In this document: one piece after another, positions 34,530 to 43,077 of the stretch
Layout: each line of letters starts with the position of its first letter
Numbering within the stretch: position 1 is the first letter of the stretch
Source of the DNA: Micromonospora sp. NBC_01796
GTDB taxonomy: Bacteria; Actinomycetota; Actinomycetes; Mycobacteriales; Micromonosporaceae
Assembly (NCBI RefSeq): GCF_035917455.1
Contig: NZ_CP109078.1
Coordinates: forward strand, 6,432,001-6,496,000
Direction: 5' to 3'
DNA length: 64,000 bases
The notes under the pieces: model-generated
Databases searched by the model: none
The model's input: only the letters and a program-made list of their open reading frames with translations
What the model was told of the DNA's origin: nothing
Position numbers and translations under genes: made by a program

Positions 34530-36080
34530 ATGAAGGATGCGGAAACCGTAGTCATGCCCCGGCTCGCGGCGGAGGTCGGAGCCGAGGATCCGTGGGGCGA
34601 GGACCGGGACGGGCGGGGACGCCGCGACGGGAGGACGGATCGCGGCGAGCGCGGCCGGTCCGGCGTCCACCGGGTCGGCTGGCGGGTCGCCCCATGGCTG
34701 GTGCCGGGGCTGCTGATGGGCGGGTTGAGCGCCCGGGGTGTCGCCGCGCCCGGACTCTGGATGGACGAACTCGCCACCTGGGGCATGGCGACCTCGACGT
34801 GGCGGGAGAACCTGTCCCCGCAGCGGTGGGCCGATGTCACCGGCACCCCGTACCACCTGTTCATGCGGGTGTGGGTGGAGTACTTCGGTGCCTCCGACCT
34901 GTCCCTGCGAGCCCCCTCGATGCTGGCCATGACCGTCGCCGCGGCACTCGTCGGGGTGCTGGGCGCGCGGCTGTTCACCCCGAGGGTCGGACTGTTCGCC
35001 GGGGTCATCTTCGCCCTGCTGCCGACCTCGACCAGGTACGCGCAGGAGGCCCGGCCGTACGCGTTCGCCCTGCTCGCCGCCGTACTCGCCACCCTGTTCC
35101 TGGTGCTGGCCATCCACCGGCCGAAGCACTGGAGGTTCGCGGCGTACGCGGTCGCGGTCGTGCTCCTGGGGCTCTCCCACGTCGTCGCGCTGGTGCTGAT
35201 CGCCGGGCACGGGTGGGCGGTGCTCGCCTTCGGCCGGAAGGTGGCGTACCGGTGGGCGGTGGCGGCGTCCGCCGGTGTGCTGCCGGTGGCCGGACTGCTC
35301 TGGCTCGGTTCCCGGTACGCGACCCGGATCAGCCGGTTCCCCGATGCCGGCGGGCAGTTGCTCGCCGCCACCCCGAGAGAGCTGTTCGGCGCCACCGCGA
35401 TCGGTCTGGTGCTGCTCGGGTTGGCGCTGTTCAGCCTCCCGCTGCGCTACTCCGCGGCCATCTACACCGCGTGGGCGGTGGTTCCGCTGCTCGTCCTGTT
35501 GCTGGTCGCGCAGGTGACGCCGGTGGGGCTGCCGCAGAGCCTGATCTTCACCCTCCCGGCCTGGGCCACGCTCGGCGCGGCGGCCCTCGGCCGGGCACCC
35601 GTCCATCTGGGGATGGTGGCGCTGGTCGCGATCGGGTTGATCGGACTGCCGGTCCAGGCGGCGTTCCGCGCACCCGACGGTCACCGCCAGGCCACCCGGC
35701 AGCTCGCCGCGATCGTCGATTCCGGGATGCGTCCCGGTGACGGTGTCGTCTACCGCTCGGCCGGTGGCGACGGGAGCTGGGACGGTAGGGGTGTGCTCGC
35801 GCGTTACCTGTCGGACGACCGGCAGCCGGCGGACCTGCTCGCCACCGGCTCGGTACGCGTAGACGGGCAGCTACCGACCAGCGAGTGCGCCGACGTCGCG
35901 CGGTGTCTCGGTGACACCCGCCGACTGTGGGTGGTCCGGCTCGGCACGCTGGCCGACCCGATCCACGACCTCGGCGACCGCAAGGAGTACGTGCTGCGTG
36001 CGCGGTACGAGGTGGCGCAGGTGTGGCGGGTCACCGGGTTCACCCTGGCCCTGCTGGTCGACGAGCGGACAGCGCTCTGA
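34530..36080 (+). CDS. GT-C membrane glycosyltransferase (PMT/ArnT-like)
   Basis: A 516-residue polytopic enzyme that would use a polyprenyl-phosphate sugar on the outer face of the membrane. About 45 charged residues precede the first helix (WLVPGLLMGGLSARGV). The external loop after it has the GT-C acidic pair in LWMDELATWGM. A second family phrase is PTSTRYAQEARPYAFALL. About ten helices follow, then a soluble C-terminal domain of about 150 residues (from SGMRPGDGVVYRS). It is followed on the same strand by a GT2 synthase-like gene and a GH26 hydrolase gene, suggesting work on the same extracellular glycan. Confidence 0.85.
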   Translation: MKDAETVVMPRLAAEVGAEDPWGEDRDGRGRRDGRTDRGERGRSGVHRVGWRVAPWLVPGLLMGGLSARGVAAPGLWMDELATWGMATSTWRENLSPQRWADVTGTPYHLFMRVWVEYFGASDLSLRAPSMLAMTVAAALVGVLGARLFTPRVGLFAGVIFALLPTSTRYAQEARPYAFALLAAVLATLFLVLAIHRPKHWRFAAYAVAVVLLGLSHVVALVLIAGHGWAVLAFGRKVAYRWAVAASAGVLPVAGLLWLGSRYATRISRFPDAGGQLLAATPRELFGATAIGLVLLGLALFSLPLRYSAAIYTAWAVVPLLVLLLVAQVTPVGLPQSLIFTLPAWATLGAAALGRAPVHLGMVALVAIGLIGLPVQAAFRAPDGHRQATRQLAAIVDSGMRPGDGVVYRSAGGDGSWDGRGVLARYLSDDRQPADLLATGSVRVDGQLPTSECADVARCLGDTRRLWVVRLGTLADPIHDLGDRKEYVLRARYEVAQVWRVTGFTLALLVDERTAL

Positions 36081-36251
36081 GGGTTGGCACGCGTCCGGGG
36101 CCTCAGGGCCGGGACGAAATTTCGGGGTGAATTGGGCCTGACGCCAGGCTTTCGGGTGACTAGTAGGGATCGCCTGGTTTGTCAGCGCCACCCGCTTAGG
36201 ATCTGGTCTAGCAGGGTTTGTGCGAGCAGAGTTCAGGTTCTTGGGGGAATT

Positions 36252-38294
36252 GTGAGCGTCGCCGGCCAGACACGCCCGTCCCAACCCGCCACCCCAACCA
36301 TGTCCGAGCGCCCCGGCACCATCCGGCCCGGGTCGGCCCGCCGACGTCCCGGCCGCCGGCAGCGCAACATCAGCGCCCGGGTCGCGTACGCGGGCTGCGG
36401 GACCACCGCCGGCCCGCTCGTCCCACCACGGGCGGAGGAGTCGCCGGTCGAGTTCCGCCACGTCGCCTCGCCCGCGTCGAGACTGGTCCTGACCGTCCTG
36501 GTGTTCGTCAACGCCGGCGCCGGACTGCTCTTCGTCGGCTGGCTGATGCTGCCCGGACACGTACCCGGAGCGGGCGGGTCCGGGTTGGGGGCCTGGCAGA
36601 CGATGCTGGCCCGGATCGGCTTCTGCGTGGTCGTCGCCGTCGAGCTGATCCGCATCGCGCAGAACGTGTCGGTCTGGGTCTTCGCGTACAACGCCAAGGA
36701 CCCGGTCCCGGTCGACCCACCGATCGGCCTGCGGGTCGCCCTGCTCACCACGATCGTGCCGAGCAAGGAACCGATCGAGGTCGCCGAGCGGACCCTGCGC
36801 CGGATGAGACAGATCGTCTACTGCGGACCGGTGGACGTCTGGATTCTCGACGAGGGCGACGACCCGGCCGTGAAGGAGATGGCCGCGCGGCTCGGCGTAC
36901 GTCACTTCAGCCGCAAGGGGCGGCCGGAGTACAACCAGCCCAGCGGCGAGTTCCGGGCCCGGACGAAGTCGGGCAACCACAACGCCTGGCGGGCGGAGCA
37001 CGAGCACCGCTACGACGTGGTCGCCAACGTCGACCCCGACCACGTACCGCTGCCCGGTTTCCTCGAGCGCACGCTCGGCTACTTCCGCGACCCGGACGTC
37101 GCGTTCGTGGTGACGCCGCAGGTCTACGGCAACATGCACCAGAACTGGGTCGCCCACGGGGCCTCGGTCCAGCAGTACCTCTACAACGGGCTGATCGCGC
37201 GCGGCGGGAACGGACTGGACGCGCCGTTGCTCACCGGCACCGGCCACCTCTACCGGCCCTCGGCGTGGCGGACCATCGGCGGCTACCAGGACTCGATCAT
37301 CGAGGACCACCTGACCAGCATCCGGATCCACGCCGCGGCCAACCCGACGACCGGGAACCGGTGGAAGGGCGTCTACACCCCCGACGTGGTGGCGATCGGG
37401 GAGGGCCCCACGTCCTGGGCGGACTACATGAACCAGCAGAAACGGTGGGCGGCCGGCATCTGGGAGATCCTGGTCCGCCCCGACCTGCGGGCCCCGCGCG
37501 ACCTCGGCTCCCGGCGGCGCTGGCAGTACCGCCTGCTCCAGTTCTACTACCCGAGCGTGGCGGTCAGCCTGCTGCTGGGCAACCTGGCCACCGCGCTCTA
37601 CATGCTCACCGGCGTGAGCACGGTCCAACTCGACACCCGGGTCTGGGCGGTGCTCTGGGGCTCGACCATCGTCACCTGGTTCATGCTCTGGCTCTGGCTG
37701 CGCCGCTACAACATCGCCCGACACGAACGCGAGGAGATCGGCGTCGTGGGCATGGCACTGGCCCTGTTCGTGGGACCGATCTACGTGGCGGCGGGACTCG
37801 CCGCCGTGCTGCGCCGCCGGCTCGCCTTCGTGGTCACCGCCAAGGGCAAGCTGCGTACCACCGAGTCGCTCGGCACGTTCCGGCTGCACTTCCTCTGGGC
37901 CGGCTTCGCCGCCGCCATGCTCGTGCTGAGTTTCGTCCTGGACCACAGCTACCCGCTGCTGCGGGTCTGGCCGGCGCTCACCCTGGTGGCGAGCCTGGCC
38001 CCGCCCGCGATCGCGATCGTGACCGGACTGGTGGCGCGCGTCGAGCAGCGCGACGACCCGACCGGCGCCCCTACTCAGGGCACGGCGGGGCACGGCGACA
38101 CGGCCCGGTGGGCCATCTACTACGTCGACGGGCACGGCCGCAACGAGTGGTCACCCCCGGCCGCGGTACGCATCGACGCCGGCGTGCACGGTCGGCTCGA
38201 TCCGGGCGGGTACGCCCGACTGGACACCGGCGGTCACACACGGTTGGACGCGGGCGGTCACACCCGACCGGCGCACACGCCAAGGAACGGTTGA
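36252..38294 (+). CDS. Membrane GT2 polysaccharide synthase (cellulose synthase-like)
   Basis: A 680-residue processive glycosyltransferase. Two helices (about residues 78-100 and 117-140) precede the cytoplasmic GT2 domain. Its catalytic motifs resemble cellulose synthase: DEGDD for nucleotide binding, the DxD-type VANVDPDHVP, TGTGHLYRPSAWR, the base region IIEDHLTS, and QQKRWAAG for Q/RxxRW. Several helices follow the domain. No PilZ domain is visible. The C terminus ends in four 8-residue repeats R-L/I-D-x-G-G-x-x (38169-38264). GTG 36252 has GGGGG just upstream. The 171-base gap before it shows no clear hairpin. The partner GH26 gene starts ten bases after its stop. Confidence 0.88.
   Translation: MSVAGQTRPSQPATPTMSERPGTIRPGSARRRPGRRQRNISARVAYAGCGTTAGPLVPPRAEESPVEFRHVASPASRLVLTVLVFVNAGAGLLFVGWLMLPGHVPGAGGSGLGAWQTMLARIGFCVVVAVELIRIAQNVSVWVFAYNAKDPVPVDPPIGLRVALLTTIVPSKEPIEVAERTLRRMRQIVYCGPVDVWILDEGDDPAVKEMAARLGVRHFSRKGRPEYNQPSGEFRARTKSGNHNAWRAEHEHRYDVVANVDPDHVPLPGFLERTLGYFRDPDVAFVVTPQVYGNMHQNWVAHGASVQQYLYNGLIARGGNGLDAPLLTGTGHLYRPSAWRTIGGYQDSIIEDHLTSIRIHAAANPTTGNRWKGVYTPDVVAIGEGPTSWADYMNQQKRWAAGIWEILVRPDLRAPRDLGSRRRWQYRLLQFYYPSVAVSLLLGNLATALYMLTGVSTVQLDTRVWAVLWGSTIVTWFMLWLWLRRYNIARHEREEIGVVGMALALFVGPIYVAAGLAAVLRRRLAFVVTAKGKLRTTESLGTFRLHFLWAGFAAAMLVLSFVLDHSYPLLRVWPALTLVASLAPPAIAIVTGLVARVEQRDDPTGAPTQGTAGHGDTARWAIYYVDGHGRNEWSPPAAVRIDAGVHGRLDPGGYARLDTGGHTRLDAGGHTRPAHTPRNG
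38169..38264 (+). repeat. Four 24-bp coding repeats at the GT2 C terminus
   Basis: Units at 38169, 38193, 38217 and 38241 encode RIDAGVHG, RLDPGGYA, RLDTGGHT and RLDAGGHT. The last two are nearly identical, pointing to recent duplication. Confidence 0.85.
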
Positions 38295-38304
38295 GGAGCG
38301 GGCG

Positions 38305-39447
38305 ATGCTGAGGCTGACGCTACCGCGCGTACTGGTCGCGCTGGTTGCCGTACTCCTGTTGACGTACGCGTTCGCGGTCGCGCCGCGAACCGCGGACCGG
38401 TGGGGTGGGGGAGTCGGCGCGGACGTGGCGGCGACGACGCGGCCGAGCGTCTCCCCGCCGACGCCGCCCAGGGAGCCGGAGCTGTTCCCACCCGCGGGCA
38501 AGGCGTTCATCGGCGTCATGACGCACGAGGGACCGTACAACTTCAAGGCGGTGGACGAGTTCACCAAGGCCGCGAAGCGCCAGCCGCAGGTGATGCTCTT
38601 CAGTGCGGACTGGGCCTCCGGCAGGTTCGACCGGTCGCTGTTCGACCGGATCAGCGACCGCGGCATGATGCCGATGCTGGCCTGGGAGCCGTGGGACTAC
38701 CGGATCGACGAGAAGGCCCGCAAGCAGGGCCTGCGGTTGCGGGAGATCGACGAGATCCGGTCCGACCAGCCGACGTACCGGTTGGCCCGGATAGCCTCCG
38801 GTGACCTCGACGACTACGTGCTCTCCTGGGCGGAGGGGATCAAGTCCCTCGGTTACCCGGTCGCCCTCCGGTTCGGACACGAGATGAACGGCGACTGGTA
38901 CCCGTGGTCGGAGGCGACCAACGGCAACCGGGCGGGCGACTACGTCAAGGCCTGGCGGCACGTGCACGACCTGTTCCGTACGGCCGGGGCCACCAACGTG
39001 ACCTGGGTGTGGAGTCCGAACGTGCAGTGGGACGAGTCGACGCCCCCGCTCGAGTCGCTCTATCCGGGCGACGCCTACGTGGACTGGCTGGGACTCTCGG
39101 GCTACTACGGCACCGGCTACTTCTCCGACTACCGGAACTTCGACGAGATCTTCGGGGACACCATCGAGGAGTTGCGCACCTTCAGCGAGCGGCCACTGGT
39201 CATCACCGAGACGGCGGCCGCCGACGACAACGGTCGCAAGGTCGAATGGATCAAGGAGACGTTCCGGCTGCTGCCGAAGCACAGGGACATCATCGGGGTC
39301 ATCTGGTTCGAGGTGGACAAGGAGCTGGACTGGCGGATCGTCAGTTCGCGGGCGTCGGCCACGGCGTTCGCCCAGGCCGTTGCCGCCCCACGGTACGACC
39401 TGCGCTGGTCACCCGAGATGGTCCCGCGCGGCGAGGTCGACGACTGA
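38305..39447 (+). CDS. Glycoside hydrolase family 26 (beta-mannanase-like), anchored or secreted
   Basis: A 380-residue endo-glycosidase-like protein. The N terminus is a signal or anchor (VLVALVAVLLLTYAFAVA) followed by a Pro/Thr-rich linker. The catalytic domain (about residue 65 on) has the GH26 acid/base Glu in LRFGHEMNGDWYPW and the nucleophile Glu in PLVITETAA; VTWVWSPN and IGVIWFEVDKELDW are further family phrases. Both catalytic carboxylates are present. GH26 enzymes cut beta-mannan, mixed-linkage beta-glucan or beta-1,3-xylan. Placed ten bases after a polysaccharide synthase, with GAGGAG before ATG 38305, it probably trims or releases the polymer made by that synthase, as BcsZ does for cellulose. 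Confidence 0.9.
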   Translation: MLRLTLPRVLVALVAVLLLTYAFAVAPRTADRWGGGVGADVAATTRPSVSPPTPPREPELFPPAGKAFIGVMTHEGPYNFKAVDEFTKAAKRQPQVMLFSADWASGRFDRSLFDRISDRGMMPMLAWEPWDYRIDEKARKQGLRLREIDEIRSDQPTYRLARIASGDLDDYVLSWAEGIKSLGYPVALRFGHEMNGDWYPWSEATNGNRAGDYVKAWRHVHDLFRTAGATNVTWVWSPNVQWDESTPPLESLYPGDAYVDWLGLSGYYGTGYFSDYRNFDEIFGDTIEELRTFSERPLVITETAAADDNGRKVEWIKETFRLLPKHRDIIGVIWFEVDKELDWRIVSSRASATAFAQAVAAPRYDLRWSPEMVPRGEVDD

Positions 39448-39492
39448 CGCCCCACGCACACTCCTCCGTACGGGGTGGGTCAAGATGGCGCC

Positions 39493-41667
39493 ATGACCAT
39501 CCCGATCGACCATCCGCGGGTTCACGGGTACGACCGGACCATCGTCATCGTCCGAGGCGACGCGCTCCCGTCCGAGCTCCTTCCGGCCAGGCTGCCCCGG
39601 GAGGCCGACCGGCACACGGTCATCGTGGCGGCCGACCCACCGGTGGAACTGGCCGCCCTGATCGAGTTGCTCGCCCGGCACCTTCCGGTCCGCTGCGAGT
39701 CGATCCGACTCGTGCTCTCCGACGCGGGTCAGCCGGGGGTCGCCCAGGTCATCGCGGACCAGCTACGGATCGAGGTGCTCGCCCCGACCGGTCCGGTGAT
39801 GCTGCTCCGTACCGGCATGCTGTTTGTCGTCGACGGGACCTGGTGGTGCTTCCGGCCCGGCGAACCGGCCCAGCGGGAGGGCGCCCGGCATCCGGCGCCC
39901 GACTGGCAGCGGCTGCTGCCGCCGACCCCGCGACCCGCCCCGTCCGGACTGCGGGTCACCGCCATCCCCGCCGGACTGTGGGTGCACCAGGCGGAGCCGT
40001 CCACACCGGACCTGACGGCCACGGTCCTGTCCGTGTTCGTGGACCCCGAGCAGTCGACCGTGGTCATCGGCCGTCCCGGTACGCCCGCACTCCCGCCCGA
40101 ACCGGTCTACGACCTGCTGGAGTCGCTGCCCCGGCAGCTGCGTCGCCGGCTGATCCTGGTGCCGTACGGCGCGGAGAGCGCGACCGCCGACACGGTCGGG
40201 GAGTGGTTGGCGGCGCGTACCGGGGGCACCGTCGAGGTGCTGAGCGGGGTGGCCGACACCGACTCCGACGGCGCCACGGTCCGTACCACGGTCGACGCGA
40301 GCGGGGAGCCGGGCTGGCGGCCGTTCGCCCAGCGGCTGGTGTACCGGGCCGGGGCGACGCCGCAGGTGACGGAGTGGCGCCGACCGCTCCCGGACGTGCC
40401 GGGCACCGGGGGGATCCAGCGGATCGACGAACGCTGGGCGGTCGAGGTGGTCCGCAGTGGCCTCTGGCTGCGCTCGGTCGCACCGGATCCGGAACAGGAC
40501 CTGGTCCGGCGCCTGCCGATCGACGCCAACCACCCGTTGCTGGTGCTCGGTGCCGCCGTGGTGGCGGCGCCGACGGAGGCGTGGTCGGCGATCGACACGG
40601 TGGTGCGGGCCCTGCCGGCGACCGTCACCGGTGCGCTGCGACTGGTGGTGACCAGCCCGCCGGACACCGCCGCGCCGGCCTGGACCGCGCTGACCGCCCG
40701 CTTCGGGCCGCTGCTGGCGGTGGTCGGACCGGGGCATCTGGTCGAACTGCCCGCACCGGGAACGACTCCGGACGTGGATCACGAGGCGCCCCCGACGGCC
40801 GATGATTCCCCGCCGGACGGGGTGCCGGTGGTGGAGGCGCCGGTAGAGGCGCCGGTGGTGGCTCGGGAGTCGCGTGGGCCGGGCCTGGCGGGCGGGCAGC
40901 TGCCCGCGCAGGACGGTGGCCTGCGGGCGGGGCGACTGGTGGTGGCGGACAGCGCGGATCCGTTGCCGGTGCCCGGCCGGCACAGTGATCCGTCGGAGCG
41001 GCAGGTGCTGCGCGAGCTGCTCGGCGACCGCTATCCGGGGTACGCCGACATCGTGACGCGTTCGCCGAGGGGTCCCGGGGACGGCCGGGACGGGGACGCC
41101 GTGATGGCCGACCTGGTCACGGTGGTCGCGTTCGTCGACGGTGACGAACTGTTCGACACCGCCGAGGGCCGGGACCATGCGGTACGCCGGGAGGTGGCCT
41201 CCTGCCTGCACAGTGGGCTGCTGCGGCTGCCCGTACAGCCGGGACCGGTCTTCGCGTCCTGGGCGGTGGCGGGGGAGCCCGTCGAGGGCGGGGTGCTCGG
41301 TGCCGCTGACGTACTGGCGGCGGAGGTGTCCCCGTACCGGTGGGAGTCTGGTGCCCCGGCGCTGGCGGTCTGGTCGACGGCCGGGCGGCAGACGGCCGGC
41401 GTGACCCGGGCCGGGCGTGAGTGCGTACTCTTTCCGGCCGGCACCCGGTTCCGGGTGGTCGGTCTCGACCACCTCGACCGCCCGGAGCCCGCGTTCGTGT
41501 TGCTGCGGGAGCTGGGATCCGGTGAACCGGTCGACGGACCGGACACGGCGGAGGTCGAGGCGGCCGACCGGCGGGCCCGCGAGGGGCTCCGGCGCGCGGT
41601 CGAGGCGGTAGGTCGGTCCGCCACCGCCGCCGGCCGGCCCTCAGCTCTGGTCGCGGATGGCGAGTGA
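39493..41667 (+). CDS. Unrecognised 724-aa protein with three repeats and ADP-ribosyltransferase-like tail
   Basis: I do not recognise this family with certainty. Residues about 1-430 contain three related alpha/beta units. Each opens with a hydrophobic strand (HTVIVAADPP, STVVIGRPGTP, HPLLVLGAAVV), followed by a helix and a second strand (IRLVLSDAG, RLILVPYGAE, LRLVVTSPP). A Pro/Glu-rich linker follows (about 430-490). The last about 230 residues resemble the R-S-E class ART fold: an LLGDRYPGYADIVTR helix, AVWSTAGRQTAGV for the STS strand, and RECVLFPAGTRFRV where toxins have an ExE motif. The first Glu of ExE and the early Arg are not evident, so the domain may be inactive. Its end overlaps the convergent ATPase gene by 27 bases. 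Confidence 0.6.
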   Translation: MTIPIDHPRVHGYDRTIVIVRGDALPSELLPARLPREADRHTVIVAADPPVELAALIELLARHLPVRCESIRLVLSDAGQPGVAQVIADQLRIEVLAPTGPVMLLRTGMLFVVDGTWWCFRPGEPAQREGARHPAPDWQRLLPPTPRPAPSGLRVTAIPAGLWVHQAEPSTPDLTATVLSVFVDPEQSTVVIGRPGTPALPPEPVYDLLESLPRQLRRRLILVPYGAESATADTVGEWLAARTGGTVEVLSGVADTDSDGATVRTTVDASGEPGWRPFAQRLVYRAGATPQVTEWRRPLPDVPGTGGIQRIDERWAVEVVRSGLWLRSVAPDPEQDLVRRLPIDANHPLLVLGAAVVAAPTEAWSAIDTVVRALPATVTGALRLVVTSPPDTAAPAWTALTARFGPLLAVVGPGHLVELPAPGTTPDVDHEAPPTADDSPPDGVPVVEAPVEAPVVARESRGPGLAGGQLPAQDGGLRAGRLVVADSADPLPVPGRHSDPSERQVLRELLGDRYPGYADIVTRSPRGPGDGRDGDAVMADLVTVVAFVDGDELFDTAEGRDHAVRREVASCLHSGLLRLPVQPGPVFASWAVAGEPVEGGVLGAADVLAAEVSPYRWESGAPALAVWSTAGRQTAGVTRAGRECVLFPAGTRFRVVGLDHLDRPEPAFVLLRELGSGEPVDGPDTAEVEAADRRAREGLRRAVEAVGRSATAAGRPSALVADGE

Positions 41668-42819
41668 GTCGACGATCGAGCTGCACGCCATCAGCCAGGC
41701 CCGGCGGGTGGGGATGGCGAGTGCGTCGAACTCGATCCGCCCGCCGGACCGGATGAGCCGGTCGTACGGGATGACCACCACGTCCCGGACCACCTTGCGG
41801 TACCGCTCCACGATCTCGTCGAGGAGTTCGGTGTCCGGTTTCGGGTCGGCGCAGGAGACGACGGCGACGGCGTTCTCGGCCAGGTCGGCGCGGCCGGTCC
41901 GGATCAGGTGGTCGAGCATCCACAGTCCGCTGTCGGCGACGTCGCGTTGCACGGTGGTCGGCACGACCAGGCAGTCCGCGACGGCGGTCGCCGACTGCCA
42001 GTTCGCCGACCGGATGTTGTTCCCGGTGTCGACCACGATCAGCCGGTAGAACCGGCACAGAGCGGTCCAGAGTTTGGTGAACGCCTCGTCGTCGATGATC
42101 TCCATGCTCCCGGCGGCGTCATCCGAGGCCAGGACGTCGAACCGGGCGCTCTGCGGTCGCAGGTACGCCGACAGCCGCCCGACGCTCGCCGTGGTGGCGA
42201 GGAACTCGTCGATGTTGTGCAGGAGGTTGATCACGGTCTGTTCGTGGGTGGCGGACTCGGCCCGCATGCCGAGGGTGCCCCGGGTCTCGTTGTTGTCCCA
42301 GGCCAGGGTGTAACCGCCCCGGTGGAAGCCGAGGGTCGCCGCGGCGAGCAGTGCGGTTGGCGTCTTCGCCGCCCCGCCCTTCGGGTTGGCGACCACGACC
42401 GACATGGTCCGGCTGAACGGGCGGAGCAACCGGCGGCGGGCGGCCCGGTGCACCAACTCGTCCCTGGTCGCGATCAGGTTCAGGGTCCCGCCGCTGAACC
42501 GGTTCGCCCGCCCGCGCCAGCCCCACTCCGCCCGGGGCTGCCCCGGCTGGCTCGCCGGGATCCCCTCCAGCGGGGCGGGTGCGGTGGCGGCGCCGTCCGG
42601 CGCGGTGGGTGGCTGCCGGGGCGCCTGCCAGGCGAGGCCGGCCCGTGTCGGTCCGGTGGGCGGGGGTGCCGCCGCCGACTCCGTCGGACCACCGGCGGGG
42701 GGCGCCGGCTCCGGGGTGCGCGACTGGTGCGCCGCGGACACGGGCTCCGGACTGACGGGCTGGTGCGCTGCGGACGCGGGCTCCGGGGTGACGGGCTGGT
42801 GCGCTGCGGACGCGGTCAT
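41641..42819 (-). CDS. MinD/ParA-type ATPase with Pro/Ala-rich N terminus (EspI-like)
   Basis: A 392-residue P-loop protein. Residues 1-36 are three 12-residue repeats (SAAHQPVTPEPA type), then a Pro/Ala-rich linker to about residue 120. The SIMIBI ATPase domain begins with the deviant Walker A VVANPKGGAAKTPTA. The switch phrase is AWDNNETRGTLGM, and the Walker B-like strand is YRLIVVDTGNNIRSANW. The layout, a disordered proline-rich head and MinD-like domain, resembles EspI-type proteins linked to type VII secretion (family knowledge), but no secretion gene is in the window. It is convergent with the 724-residue gene and divergent from the 379-residue gene. Confidence 0.82.
   Translation of the reverse strand: MTASAAHQPVTPEPASAAHQPVSPEPVSAAHQSRTPEPAPPAGGPTESAAAPPPTGPTRAGLAWQAPRQPPTAPDGAATAPAPLEGIPASQPGQPRAEWGWRGRANRFSGGTLNLIATRDELVHRAARRRLLRPFSRTMSVVVANPKGGAAKTPTALLAAATLGFHRGGYTLAWDNNETRGTLGMRAESATHEQTVINLLHNIDEFLATTASVGRLSAYLRPQSARFDVLASDDAAGSMEIIDDEAFTKLWTALCRFYRLIVVDTGNNIRSANWQSATAVADCLVVPTTVQRDVADSGLWMLDHLIRTGRADLAENAVAVVSCADPKPDTELLDEIVERYRKVVRDVVVIPYDRLIRSGGRIEFDALAIPTRRAWLMACSSIVDSLAIRDQS
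42707..42814 (-). repeat. Three 36-bp direct repeats encoding the ATPase N terminus
   Basis: Units at 42707-42742, 42743-42778 and 42779-42814 start with GGCTCCGG and differ at few positions. Copies two and three are almost the same. They encode the 12-residue units next to the start codon, so copy number can change without a frameshift. Confidence 0.88.
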
Positions 42820-43077
42820 GACGGATCTCCCTGTCGATCAGCCGACGCTCGGTGCTGCCGCCGACCGGGGCAGTCGAATGGCGGGACTGTACGTGAGTCG
42901 GGCCGTGGATCCCATGGTGCAAAAACCGGTCCGGCGGGCCGCGGCGGTTGCGCCGCAGGTGGCCGGGGGAGTGCGGCGTGACTTGGGAAATGTCACCTGA
43001 ACCAGAGTGGCCTCCGCTCCGTAGTCGCTTCGTACGTTCGCCCGGTGCGGGCACTCGGCAGGGTGGGGAGGACGGTC
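42820..43077. other. Divergent promoter region, ATPase / 379-aa protein
   Basis: A 258-base gap between divergent starts. It includes ATGGTGCAAAAACC near 42914-42927, one of few A-rich patches, but I see no convincing operator or hairpin. Confidence 0.35.

Noticed and set aside
34237-34533. 98-codon plus-strand frame beginning inside CIRCE
   Set aside because: The start codon lies within the operator, there is no ribosome site, and the sequence shows no domain or coding bias.
36081-36251. Possible riboswitch before the GT2 gene
   Set aside because: The 171-base gap contains no closing stem or conserved core of a c-di-GMP or c-di-AMP aptamer that I can identify.
35871-38135. 754-codon open frame on the minus strand
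   Set aside because: Antisense to the GT-C and GT2 genes, which have full family motifs; no domain is recognisable in it.
38169-38264. Short regular repeats considered as a CRISPR array
   Set aside because: Units are contiguous, in frame and without spacers; they are coding repeats of the GT2 gene.
42707-42814. 36-bp repeats considered as a CRISPR array
   Set aside because: The length is CRISPR-like, but there are no spacers and the repeats encode the ATPase N terminus.
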